From NCBI RefSeq assembly GCF_012273895.1, contig NW_024045134.1, positions 124,001-188,000 of the forward strand: a stretch of 64,000 nt of DNA, in the 5' to 3' direction. Under the pieces are notes generated by a model that worked only from the letters and a program-made list of their open reading frames with translations, searched no databases and was not told where the DNA came from. The position numbers and the translations under genes are program-made. Position 1 is the stretch's first letter; the number at the start of each line of letters is the position of its first letter. Positions 38,554 through 50,600 of the stretch are shown piece after piece. The DNA comes from Zerene cesonia. Its lineage: Eukaryota > Arthropoda > Insecta > Lepidoptera > Pieridae.

Positions 38554-38755
38554 TCCTACTAATATTATAAATGCGAAAATTTGTAAGGATGTGTGTGTGT
38601 TTGTTGCTCTTTCACGCAAAAACTACTGAACCGATTGCAATGAAATTAGGTACGTAGATACCTGGACAACTGGAAATAATATAAAGGCAAGTTTTTATCC
38701 TGATATTCCTACGGGATACGGACATACGCGGGTTAAACCGCGGGGCGCAGCTAGT
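38554..38755 (+). mobile_element. Helitron-like (Lep1-type) element
   Basis: Starts TCCTACTAATATTATAAATG and ends CGGGGCGCAGCTAGT, with the shared core ACTACTGAACCGATTGCAAT. Near full length (about 200 bp). Confidence 0.8.
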
Positions 38756-39894
38756 AACATATAATAGTGTATTATGCCTTAGTCTCATTAACATAAAACA
38801 TTGGCCTTCACTTTCTTACATATTGCAGTAGCGTATGATTTTCAATAACATTTCTATTGAAGTAGAAATAATTAGTTGATGTATGCTTTTATACTGTATT
38901 TATTTTGTATGCTACCTTCAAATTAAATGTGATTTATTTGATTTTAATATAAAATTACAGTATTGCAATTTATATTTCTTAGTAAATAGGTAAAATAAGC
39001 AACGATTTTGCTTTAAGTGCTTGGAATAAATAAGCGTAGTTATTTGTTATATAACACCAGATTACTATCCTATCCTTTGTAGGTATAAATTGATATTAGT
39101 AATTATGAGGGGGCGTCTATTCATCGGTATAAGGCGGTATACAATAGCAATCATTACTAATATTTAAAATGAGAAAGTTTGTCTTTCTTTCACATAACAG
39201 TGGAGCGATTTTATTTTATATAGTAATTTTTGTGTTTGGGTATAATTAGGAGTTTAGTGAGTGACACAGACTGAACCGAGGCGATACATATAATTCCCAC
39301 GGTTATTTGCATTAACCGCGCGAACAAAGCCGCGGGGCATATCTAGTAGAGTTATTAAAACTTTACAGGAAATCTTGAGACAGGTACTAATTATCACTTG
39401 ATAGTAAAAAGTAATAGATAATTAAAATTTAAATTTGACAATGTCATTGACATATGATAACAATTTACCACAGATATAGTATAACACTATACTAGTACCA
39501 CAGATTACATAATACTATATTAATATAATTACTAAATAATGTGAAACATGTTCCATATTTTGTGCTGTTATTCGTTAAATTCATAATTCCCTAACAAAAT
39601 ACTGCAGTGATTTTCTAACCGGTTGGGATGATTTTAATAAGTACCGTTTGTACCAAAACTTGTGTCGTCGAAAACTCATAGAACCGGTCCTTACCCAAAT
39701 TTTATTATTTTATTTCTGATTCTCATTTCGCGAATCGTTCCATGTTGGTATGGTATGGGTACCTACTTTGTATAAGCCATAAATTTGATCTTTCGGTTGG
39801 AAACTGGAAAGATATTCTGTATTGGCTGATTACCGATTTAGTTACGTTGCTTCATGCTTTATTCATTTCCGATAATACTCCAGTATCTAGCCCA

Positions 39895-40105
39895 GGTAGG
39901 TAGAAAATGTCAGTTTTTGGTCTAGGCGTTTGGGGTCGATGTAAAATTCTTCAATCATATATTGTAATGTAATGTAAATAAACCGCTTTGGAATTATCAG
40001 AATTGGACCAAATTGGGATTTAAATCGGACTATACAGAAAGTACCACCTTTCAAATAAAAAAAAATCATCAAAATCGATTCACCCAGTCAAAAGTTCTAA
40101 GGTAA
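39895..40105 (-). repeat. Dispersed repeat with TTTGGTCCAATTCT core
   Basis: On the minus strand: GATTTTGATGATTTTT, AAAGGTGGTACTTTCTG, CAATTTGGTCCAATTCTG and CCAAAGCGGTTTATTT. The same order of blocks occurs on the plus strand at 43465-43720. The open frame here is repeat sequence. Confidence 0.55.
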
Positions 40106-40478
40106 GAAAGACAACAACAACACAGTAGAATTGAGAGCCTCCTCGTTTTTTGAAATCGGTTGAAATTGAATGCACGACTATGTGTTAAAATAAAAGTAGG
40201 CTTCGATAAATTCGATAAGTTTTGCAAAAAGAAAAACAAAGACATCATTGAGTTTGTTGATATGAATCTTCAATATATTACGAAAGAGAGGGTCTACTTT
40301 ACAAATATAGACATTTTTGTACAAAGCAGGTAGTTTGTTTGGGTATGCCGATATAGTTAGTATGCTATCCTGTAGATACACTCAGGTGTTTTATTAAAGA
40401 ATATGTAGAAGCATTTTTACATTTTTTAGTAACCCTTTACATTATACAGGAATTAAATAATAAGTAGATGACGTACTA

Positions 40479-40677
40479 TCAATTATACTTAATTATAGCA
40501 ATGGTATAAAGACGAGACAAATCGGAACTTTTAACTGATGGGTCTATTATTTTGCATCGTTCCTCGAATTTTGTCCATGAATATACAAAGTTATCGCAGC
40601 TGTCTTCATGCGCCATAGAGCAATAGCGCTTTTTTTCTAGTTCCATATCTGTAGTCCACAAATACAAACAATTAACT
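40479..40677 (-). CDS. Possible orphan 3' exon of a small cysteine-containing protein
   Basis: On the minus strand an acceptor (TATATGACCTGCAG) precedes an open stretch to a TAA stop at 40479-40481: VNCLYLWTTDMELEKKRYC, then SMAHEDSCDNFVYSW, TKFEERCKIIDP and about 20 more residues. Four cysteines (spacing 15, 7 and 13 residues between them) and clean amino-acid use set it apart from the repeat-derived frames nearby. No upstream exon with a signal peptide was found, and no family is recognised with confidence. It may be a real terminal exon of a small secreted protein, a pseudogene remnant, or chance. Confidence 0.25.
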
Positions 40678-41677
40678 CTGCAGGTCATATAAAAAGTAAC
40701 CCTTAACTATTTATATATTCGAGAGCAGATAAGCAGTGATTTTTTAAATTCATCTTTATAGGTATGTCATTAAAAATTTCAATCTGTGTGCACGAGCAAA
40801 AAATAATCCAAAAATTTAATTACGTACCATAAAATTGTTCTTATAATTTATTCTGTGATTATTTTTGTATCCATGTTAATAACAATACCTACCATACGTT
40901 GAATAATAAGTTTTTGACCATAAATATCTAATTGCCATTTTTGTTACTACGTATGGTTGTAATTAGTACCATCCATTAGACTTGGATCGGTTTTTAAGGT
41001 TTTTTAATGCCAAGGTTTTCTGTTTTGTACTAATCGAGGTTATATAGTTGAAAAACAGAAAAACCACTACCTACGTTAATTGCGAAAAACTGGCCTCATA
41101 CATATTTTTTTAATTTTGTAATTTTGAAGGTTTTTAATGATTATGGTTTATTTTACAATTTAAAATTTGAATTTAAGCATTAATATTCACATTAAAACTT
41201 TATTTATTGAAATACACAACGGATATACATACATTTAATCGATTTATTAATGCCATTGATGACGTTATTGATTAAGTATAAAATTTGGGTTACAGCTAAT
41301 TAAAATTATATTAAAAAAAAAAAAATTGGCTAGAATTTTTCCTTCCAAATGTTCTATCTACCAGATCTGTGGAAAGTTGTCGAGTACAAACTATAGCACG
41401 TTTTACTGGCATCATAATTATTTTGAATGAAAAAATGCTTGATTGATATACCTAATTTATTATGAGCAACTACAGGATTACCTGCCGGCTCTTATCTGTA
41501 GAAACTGCTTCTCGAACCGGTGATAAATATTAAATTATGTGTTTTTTCGATTCAAATGCGCTTCGTTCAATAAGCATTTTGAGTTTGCATACAATAATAT
41601 AAAATGACTAGTCAATAAGTTTAAAAAGTATAAATAACATATTTTTTAGGATTTTAAAATTTTGTAAAGTTCTATTT

Positions 41678-41818
41678 CAGTGATCGATTTTCTTTATGGA
41701 CAAGTAGGTGATCAGCTTTCTGTGTCCTGCCAAACCGAAACATTTTTGTGCGTTCCCACCGGGAATCGAACCCAGGACCTAGGTTCTACACTCACGCGTA
41801 ATTGTGCGAATGAGGCGG
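41678..41818 (-). mobile_element. tRNA-derived SINE, family A
   Basis: Minus strand carries CTGGGTTCGATTCCCGGTGG (an excellent pol III B box), then TTTCGGTTTGGCAGGACAC and TGATCACCTACTTGTCCATA. The head is truncated relative to 6415-6625. Confidence 0.7.
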
Positions 41819-43177
41819 AATGGTAAAATAACATATTATAAAAAAAAACATGACATATTATGGTAGAGCGTTTCATCCTTATCAATAGAAACAAGTGAAG
41901 ATTTTTATGGTTAATTTTGTTAAATTGTATAGTGTCGTTAACCGTTTCTAATTAGAAATGTAAAACGTATTGTGAAAACCAAGTACCAACTAGTAGCTGA
42001 CAATTATGTGTTCAAGATGACGGTATTTAAAGACACATTTACTTATGTTAATACAAATGTTATGGCCTTAGAACGAATACATTTATTGTGTGATGGATAA
42101 GAGATTATCAGTAGGTCATTGTGACAATACTTATATTGCTAAAATAGTATGTATTACAGTTTTTCCGTTACTTAGTACATGTATTATATAATAATAGTAA
42201 TGGAAACAAACATATAAATAACTCGTAAAACATATACCTACCTATATATATACCTACACATATACTCGTGTAATCCTTTATTTGTAATTTAAAAACTCGG
42301 AATGAATGTGAGTTCTTTGAATGGAAGCATTGATAGTTTAATGTATTTAACTATTTGTCAATATTTGTTATCTAATACTGAAATAATTTTTAAATCGGAC
42401 CAGCAGTTCCTGAGATTAGCGCGTTCAAACAAACAAACAAACTCTTCAGCTTTATAATATTAGTATGGATTCATAATTATGGGAAACACGTTTCTTTTAA
42501 TTTACCTGTAGAGGGTATGGCATTAGACATATTGTTATAACGGACGGAAGAAGCTGCATATCCCTTTTTTTTAATATAATTTGAAGCGGAAATAAAGGTT
42601 CTATATAAAGCAGTAAAACGCTAAAGCGAGTTAGTTTTCCTTGTAAAAGGCCTTTAATGTATATGTTTCCTATCTTGTACACATAGTATTAACTTTATCG
42701 CCAGTTTAATTAACGAATAAACGAAAGGTCATTGCAAATAGAGGGATAACTATTAATTGCGATTCATGATAAGCGATAAGAATTATATATATATCTCAAG
42801 TATCAAAATACGAATTAGCTATAAGATAACATGATTCGAAAGCATTTTGGGATGTTTTTTCAAGGTTCCTAAATCTTCGCTCGCGTTTAATTTGATATCA
42901 TGTAATAGAGCCCCAATTCTAGATAATAAAATTTGGTTGTATCGTTCCGGGTGGTATATATCTATTCTGTCTCCTGAAGTTGAAAACCAATTATTATTAC
43001 TTATTTCCTGTTACCTGACGTGGAAAGCCAATTATTATCTGTACTATGGGGGCCCGCGACTTCGTTCGCATGAACATTCAATAATTTCGCATAATTCTTT
43101 ATCATTTGAGATGTTTTGTAGATTATATTTAAGAAGAAAATAATATCATTCGTTTGTTGCAATGCATTTGTTTAGAC

Positions 43178-43322
43178 ACGGGGAGACTGACCACGCTCTC
43201 TGTAAAGTGTTCGAAACGTCGGGTTAATAATATAATGAATAAATCGCCTTTAAAATCCGTTAAAAAGTTTTTAATTTCTAAATGTATAATGCTCGCGTAA
43301 AATCAAACACAAGAAAATACTA
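43178..43322 (+). mobile_element. Half copy of the palindromic MITE-like element
   Basis: TTCGAAACGTCGGGTTAATA then ATATAATGAATAAATCGCC, GTTAAAAAGTTTTTAATTTC and AAAATCAAACACAAGAAAA match the right arm and flank of 7428-7521. A GACCACGCTCTCTGTAAAGT block lies upstream. Confidence 0.65.
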
Positions 43323-43464
43323 TGTATTTGTTTATTTAATTGTCGAATTTAAATGCAACTTCTTTTTATGTCAAAATATTTATTTCTGGCACAAAGAAAA
43401 CTCGAGATGAAAATTATTAATTCGACTGCTTTTTTGTTGCGTTTATTTCCTCTTCTTTTTACTA

Positions 43465-43720
43465 GCTGAACCGATTTTGACGATTTTTGAATATTCAAAA
43501 GCTGGTGCCTGCCATGTGGTCCAAATTAAAATTTGGTCCAGTTCTTACAATTTCAAGGCGATTTAATTTTTTGTTAAAAATTATTATTAATTGTTACAGT
43601 AATATTATAAAGATAATCTCAATCTCAAATCGCACGGCTGCAACTCTTAAGATAAATTGTAATCGTATGTGTATACGTCCAGGCAAAGCTCAGCCGCTCA
43701 AAACCGATTTTGACTGCAAA
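43465..43720 (+). repeat. Dispersed repeat with TTTGGTCCAGTTCT core
   Basis: Begins AGCTGAACCGATTTTGACGA and includes AAATTTGGTCCAGTTCTTAC. Matches the minus-strand unit at 39895-40105. Confidence 0.55.
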
Positions 43721-44804
43721 AAGTAAAAAAAGGTAAAATTGACAATACAATATACAATTAAATGGCTGTCAACTGATTTTTCATTCAAAAATGGTTTTGA
43801 CCCGCTGTGAGTTTTGACACAATTATGCTGAATCATTAAAAATAGAACTTGTATAACTTAAAGCGTGTGTTTTATCAAAAATCATTTGGCGATTTCAAAT
43901 ATTTATTTTAAACAATTATTTTAGTACCATTTTTATATATAATCATATAAGGAGCTCAATTAAATATCCGGTATATGTATATTCAAAATTAATGTTCGTT
44001 TTTGAATATTACTGCATACATACTAATATTAACTATTTAAATATGTCATATGACTTGGAACCATTTTAATTAATTATAGTCGTTTTTGATGAAAGATAAG
44101 TTGTCTGAATGTCATATTAAGATTAAATAACACTTAAAAATATGGTGGTCCTCTTAGTAGAATACTAACAGAGGCCAGATTATTAAAAAACACACACAAA
44201 CTAACATTATCTACTTAATATGTAATTAAAACCTGTTATATCATAGCCGTTTTTCTTGAATGTTTATTGAAAATGTCACGATATCCGTCATTTTCACCAA
44301 CAGGAGAACTGTTTAAAATTACACAGCCATTAAATAATATTACGTACTGTTCATTCATTATGCACAATTTAATTACTCGTAAGCTGTCCAAATGAGGTTA
44401 GTTAAGAATTCAAAAATACAGGTAGAGAGCTGTGTACAATTTATGGGTATACACACACTGTTGACATGGGCTATAATGTAATAGCGAAATGAAATAAGCG
44501 ATTTGAGCGATGCAGCTATAAAAGAATGTTGACAGCCTTTTCTTAGTATGTTTGCTTTCTAAAACTGTTAAATAGATATTATGTAACAATTTGTTAAGAC
44601 ATTATACAACAGTTTGGCATCGCCGGTTTAGAAAGCAGTACTAGTTTTGTCCCAGTCCCATTTTGAATATCAATATAAGAAAATGTGCAATATAAAGATA
44701 ATATAATGACTCCTTAAGGATCCTGAAGTATCTAATGATATTTTTGTGTATGTCAATTGTACCACAGATAACATAATACTATTCTAATGGTACTTAGGAC
44801 ATTT

Positions 44805-44809
44805 TGTGT

Positions 44810-44841
<32 letters not shown>

Positions 44842-44893
44842 ATTGTCTTCTATGTGTGCATTGCACAATAAAGAGTTTAAATAAATAAATAGA
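44805..44893 (+). repeat. (GT)n microsatellite plus retroelement-like tail
   Basis: GT run at 44805-44842 broken once by GAG, then GTGCATTGCACAATAAAGAG and a TAAA-rich end resembling the tail at 3450-3511. Confidence 0.6.
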
Positions 44894-45620
44894 TGTCCTC
44901 TAAAGAGAGATTTCCAACTTGGCTGTGACAAGGCTGTGCCCTAAATATAAAATTAAGAAGGAATTCACACAGTATTTCCTTGAAACCAGGAAGTGACCTG
45001 GCAAGGCATTGCAAGGTTTAGGACAGGAAACATTTTCCACATTTCGTTTGATGCGACATTTAGCGCATATTAAGCAATCTCAAAAATCCGGTGTAATTCT
45101 TTGCACACTAATTTAAGAAGATTTATTTGAAGGTTTATCTGTGTTTTATCTGTATCTTATAAAAAATATAATTTTGTTTACCTTTTTGCAGCATATTGTT
45201 TTTCTCATCTATAACAAGAATCCAATAGATACTTGTATGTGTAACAAAATCAATTTTCTACTATTATTTTATCATGCGCTAGTTGAATTTACCTCTAATT
45301 GGATTCGTCTACCGTATAATTATACTTTATACCTACATACAATGTGTGTATATATTATAAATATATATGCCCTCACATAGTGTTTAAATAACTTTGATGA
45401 CGCTATTAAAGGTGCCAATTAAAATTAAAACAATATAAGTAGTTATAATTTTCAGTTACGAGGCTAAAATGTTCTTAAATGTTGTTTAACAACGCTAGTA
45501 AATAAGCAAGATAATAAGGCATTTTTTATTAATGGTATTATTTGAGTTTATGAACGATCTTTATAAATAAGCGAGTCGCAATGCACGACCTAAATTTAAA
45601 ACGTCACGATTAAAAAACTT

Positions 45621-45830
45621 TTGAAAAGAATCATCATCATCATTATCAGCCTTTTGATGTCCACTGGACATAGGCCTCTCTCATAGCACGCCACTGAGCT
45701 CGAGTCGTTCCTACCGCTACCACGACCGCCGCCGTAGCCGGGAATAGTAGAACTACCGGGAACTGGGGGCCGTAGTTGCACTTGGCTTGCCATATAGGTA
45801 AATGCCTATAGTCGCCACGCTGGGCATGCA
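45621..45830. repeat. Dispersed repeat beginning ATCATCATCATTATCAGCC
   Basis: TTTTGATGTCCACTGGACAT and AGGCCTCTCTCATAGCACGC are typical of a repeat family found throughout lepidopteran genomes. The moderately GC-rich remainder produces short open frames on the minus strand that are not genes. Confidence 0.55.
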
Positions 45831-46069
45831 AGAATTGAAACGAATAATTATCATATTTTGTTACTTTCTAACTTGTATTAAAAAATCCTTTATCAAACAA
45901 GAATTGAATACAAAAATGATTAAACGTGGATACGCATAAAATTGAATCCGAAAGTACATAAATACAGATAACTAAATAATTATAACGTGTTATTAGTTAT
46001 ATGACTAACAACCGCACCGTTTTATCGGGTAAAACTAAACCGACGAAAACGATGTAAATAATTTACGAA

Positions 46070-46256
46070 TCACACTAATGTTATAATTGTGAAAGCTTGT
46101 TTGTTCGGATGTTTGTCCGTTAATCACGCTGAAACTACTAAACGGAGCTGACTTGGGTGATAGGATTTTTTATCCTACTCTTTATCCCGATTAAATGCTC
46201 CCTTGGAAAACAACAGGAACCTAGATATCCGGGCGGAGCCGGGACGGGCGTCTAGT
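46070..46256 (+). mobile_element. Helitron-like element, GGGCGGAG subfamily
   Basis: TCACACTAATGTTATAATTG start, CCGTTAATCACGCTGAAACT core, and GGGCGGAGCCGGGACGGGCG TCTAGT end. Confidence 0.7.
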
Positions 46257-46507
46257 TATTTATAATCTATAAGACAAAAGGTACGTGACAAAGGCCCCGG
46301 TGTGGTCGTACAATGTAACATTGTTATGATGTTCTCACGTTCCGATATTTTATTACTTCTACATCTATTATTATCTATGAATATGTCTACTGCATGTTGA
46401 TTGTCAATTAAAGTTGCGTACATAATAAATAATAGAACAATTAATGGAAGAAAACTTCTGCGGGAACTTTCAAGACAATCCTCTAATCACAGTAATAAAT
46501 ATATATA

Positions 46508-46613
46508 GTACGTACCAAAATTCATTGTAATCGGTTCAGTAGTTTTTGCGTGAAAGAGCAACAAACACACACACACATCCTTACAAACTTTCGCATTTAT
46601 AATATTAGTAGGA
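46508..46613 (-). mobile_element. Truncated Helitron-like (Lep1-type) element
   Basis: Keeps only the half nearest the TACTAATATTATAAATGCGA end (CGGTTCAGTAGTTTTTGCGT, ACACACATCCTTACAAACTT). The GC-rich CTAGT end is missing. Confidence 0.7.
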
Positions 46614-47537
46614 TATAAAAGGCGTCAAGTCATTTGCGGTTATTATGCGTCAAATCTTTCAACACATCTAGAATTAAATGTCAGCTTTTTGTAATATTGG
46701 GAATTTATTCGAAAACAATCATGCATTCTCACGGATAATCCGAAAAGTTATGGGTTCACAAAGAACCTTATCAAACATGCAATCTTTACCAGATAACTCA
46801 ATGCTCATAGTAAAAAATTAGATCCGTTTATGTAAACTGTTGCTGTGAACCTTTTGAAGTAATGTTGTGTTTGAACACGAAATTAACATTTATCTATATT
46901 TAAATATTTATCCGTAATTGTTATTAGGTCAGATTAATGTTTAATATGAATAGAAAGCGGTTTAACTTATTATGTGCGATTTATTAATATCATGATTGGC
47001 CAATTATAAATGAAATCTATTATGATTACAAAGCTTAGTCTGATGAATAGTTTATTTTAATAAAACAATAAAGTAAAAAAGAATAAAAATAAAAAAAAAG
47101 AAATAATAATAACATGCATAAGTTTTCAATAATGCATGTTATCGTTATATATATTATAAAAAGAGCAAGACTATTGGATACCTTTTTTGAAACCTGTCGT
47201 ATTTACAAAATTTTGGCTATATATAAATTCTTTTGCTGCTTACTGCTTTAAAAATGTTCTTAATATTAGTAAAGCTCTGTCCCAAATAAATAAAAATAAT
47301 ACTGTCCAATTATTACGATTGAATATTTAAAGGTGTTCCACGGCTGACCAAACATTTTTTCGATTTTAAAATTAGTACATAAATGCGATTTAGAATTAAA
47401 ATGAGCTACTCGTAGTTAAGTTGTGAATGAATTAGTTTATGGGTTATGAATTAATAGGTATCGTAGCCGAAAATGATTAAATAATTACGTCGATATGTTA
47501 ATGGGATGTTAAGTATCAAAGCATTTGAACGATAATA

Positions 47538-47669
47538 TCAGTTTGACGCCCCATCTTGAGAAACACTGACGACTGTCTACGAAAATCTAGAAATGGTATA
47601 ACGTTTTAATATTATAGAGTGCTTGGTTTTAATTTCTGAATATTCATCTTAGTGTGAAAAGTGTATAAA
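47538..47669 (+). promoter_or_regulatory. Possible core promoter and 5' UTR of the UNC-93-like gene
   Basis: TCAGT at 47538-47542 matches the arthropod initiator, and TGACGAC about 28 bases downstream resembles a DPE. The ATG follows at 47670. No TATA box is placed upstream. The match is suggestive only. Confidence 0.3.
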
Positions 47670-50600
47670 ATGACGAAAGCTGAGAAAAACGTCGAATTTA
47701 AGTCGAGTGAAACCAGACGAATCGTGAAAAATGTGGTTGTCATCAGTTTGGCTTTCATGGTCCAGTTCACCGCTTACAGCGTAAGTAAATTATTCATTTA
47801 TTTATAATTAACGAATGTAAACTCGTATGATTTTGTATTACTATTTACTATTTTGTATTACTATTGTAACTGTAGTGAATTAAGATGTCCTTTTGATAAG
47901 ATTCTTACCGTTATTTTTAAAACTGTTGAGGTGAATTTGACAATAATAGTCACTGTCAACACAATGTCTATTGATTAGAAAATACCATTTGTACGAGTGA
48001 ATAATTCTTTATAATCGAAAATTTGTTTTCATGATTATATATAAGAAAAAAAATCTTAAATGAATTAAAATGTACTTAGTAAAGTAGTTAAATATAGGAA
48101 TATGATATAAGGAAGACGTATACTCTGCTTCTCATTGTTATAATTTATTCATGAGTAGATATAAAATTACATTAATTACCCATGCGTTTCAAGTTCGCCT
48201 ACCGTAATATCTTCTAACAAACACGTATGTTTATTTTATTTTTCCGGAACACTTTCGGATTAATGTATCGAGAAACTATAAGCCTATCAATAAGCAAGGA
48301 AAGGTATTCCTAATAATTTGTCCAATTTTAAAGCATATAATGTACACCTTTTTAGTCCATACAAGACCGGTAATTGAAGGTATTCCAATAAAATTTTGCA
48401 ATAAATTTCAAATATTATGTGTTTATCGCCACAGTCGAATACTATGCGTAACTTCACCTATCTTTCCCTACAAATTTGGTTTCAATTTTCACAGGGGGCA
48501 GCTAACCTTCAGAGTTCAATAAACGCGGAGGCTGGTCTGGGCACAGCGTCATTAGCGGCGGTGTATGCGGGTCTTATATTCTCGAATATTTTCCTTCCTG
48601 TGGTTGTTATCAGGTACATGAATACTGAATTTATTAAAGCTACCATTCATCTAAAATGGGTTTATGTGTAAAATATTATATGATACAACATAGGGTAGGA
48701 AGTATGACGGGTGCTGGAGTTTTAAGAGATTTCCATCACCATTAGCGGCATTCGGGCCAGCTCGCACCGGGAAAGTACCACACCCCCTAAGAAGATGGGC
48801 GTCTAAGAGTAGGATGTCAATGCCACTGTCTTTCGTACGATAAGTAGAGAAGCCGGAGAATAGTATCCTCTTGACCACTCTTCCTTTCCCTCATTAGGGT
48901 CAGTATCCTTCCCCCTTTAAAAGCTGGTATTAATATGTGGAGCTGAAAACATTGCTAACGTAGTCGATGGTGGTGTCTTATCATCAACTCGTTTTCCACT
49001 TCTGACATTTAAAGATTTTTTTTATTCATGATATATATACATACGTTTTTCTCATTATAGTAATAGATAGTGATAATAGATAGTTTCATGTCCCCATTTT
49101 CCGTAATATACTGGGTCATTTTCATTACGGGAACTCAAAAAGGGGTAAATATTATATTGGATAGTTTTATTATTAGCTCCACGACATCTCGCATCTCGCT
49201 CGAACGCTGAAGAATGATTTGATATACCATTAAGTAATATCACAGATAAAATAATACTATACTAGTAGCAATATTAAAATGTTAGATATTAAGGTATAAT
49301 GATCTGTGTCGGCATCAATATACTCCTATCAGTTAGCTACTTGGAAATTGTTAAATATCACAATCTATTATCACAATTTGTTTATCTATTCTCAAATAGT
49401 TGACCCCATTTTTATTTAACTACACTTTGTACCTATCAACTCAATTTTAAGCCATTCATATGTTAAACTATCCTTTTCATCCCCAGACATAGAAAACAAA
49501 GTCTCTTAATAATTAATTAGTGTTATATGTATAGATAGTAGATACATATGTGTGTGTAACCATGGAAATACACATACACAATTTCATGAAGTTACGTAAG
49601 CCTATCTATCACCTTTCGAACCAAAATATTCAATTATTCAAAATCAAATTGTGTTGGATCGGAAGATTCTCCTAGATTCCACGAGCAAATATTAAAAAAT
49701 TTGCACACATTATTAAAAATCATATCGAATTGTACCATAATTGAATACATCTAACACTCAAACAATTTCATCACAGACGCACACAGAATTGTTTACTTAT
49801 GTAGAAGCTATACTAATAGGTATAGTATATTATCTGTGGCTGTACTAACATATTGAGATATGTTCTTTCAGATGGCTGGGCACGAAATGGGCGATGTCGC
49901 TGTCGTTCGTTGCGTACATGCCTTACATCGCAGCCCAAGTGTGGCCCTCCTTCTACACGCTGATACCGGCTGGCCTGATCGTTGGTTTGGGCGGGGGACC
50001 TCTGTGGTGTTCGAAGTGCACTTATTTATCTGTTGTAAGTGATCTTTATATATCATCAGTCATCACATTTAGTTCGCAGGGCCAGGGGCCCTCCTACGAG
50101 GAACTTACCTATGAGCCTACCCATGAAGATCAGTAGGGTTAGAAGCTTTCTATGAGGGTTAAGAGCGGGTTGGCAAATGCCACTTATCTACTTGTGATGT
50201 AGATAATGCGCAGATAAATTAATAAATCGATTTGTTTCTTACACGTTCAGCTGGTCTCGAAAACTCGAATTTTCGGTTAAAGTTCGAGGTCCTTGCCACT
50301 GAGCCACAGTGATTATATATGTACAATGGGCAAACTGCTTATATATGAATATACTCCCATGGGAAGACACATAAAAATTACATGAGAGCGCGAGCAAGAG
50401 AGTAGGAGAGAGCGAGACATACACAAAACTAGTTGCGCCCCGCGGTCTCACGCGCGTAAGTCTGTATCCCGTAGGAATATCGGGATAAAAAGTTACCTTT
50501 GTGTTTTCCCAGTTGTTCAGTTATCTACGTACCAAGTTTCATTGCAATCGGTTCAGTAGTTTTTGTGTGAAAGAGTAACAAACATACACATACACATACA

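Larger units (their letters stand above)
31251..47537. other. 17-kb AT-rich spacer dominated by repeats
   Basis: Between SPT6 and the UNC-93-like gene no multi-exon gene could be assembled on either strand. It contains Helitron-like elements (34038-34243, 38554-38755, 46070-46256, 46508-46613), SINEs (32890-33075, 41678-41818), other dispersed repeats (33160-33335, 39895-40105, 43178-43322, 43465-43720, 44805-44893, 45621-45830), copies of a short CACAGATAACATAATACTAT motif, and one orphan exon candidate at 40479-40677. GC-richer patches at 34995-35070 and 36845-36930 might be promoters of distant exons, but nothing decisive is visible. Confidence 0.55.

Noticed and set aside
41740..41800. 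tRNA gene suggested by a strong B box
   Set aside because: No cloverleaf or proper A-box spacing; the sequence aligns with a SINE family that has other copies in the window.
43487..43726. 79-residue open frame
   Set aside because: It lies within a dispersed repeat that also occurs in reverse at 39895-40105.
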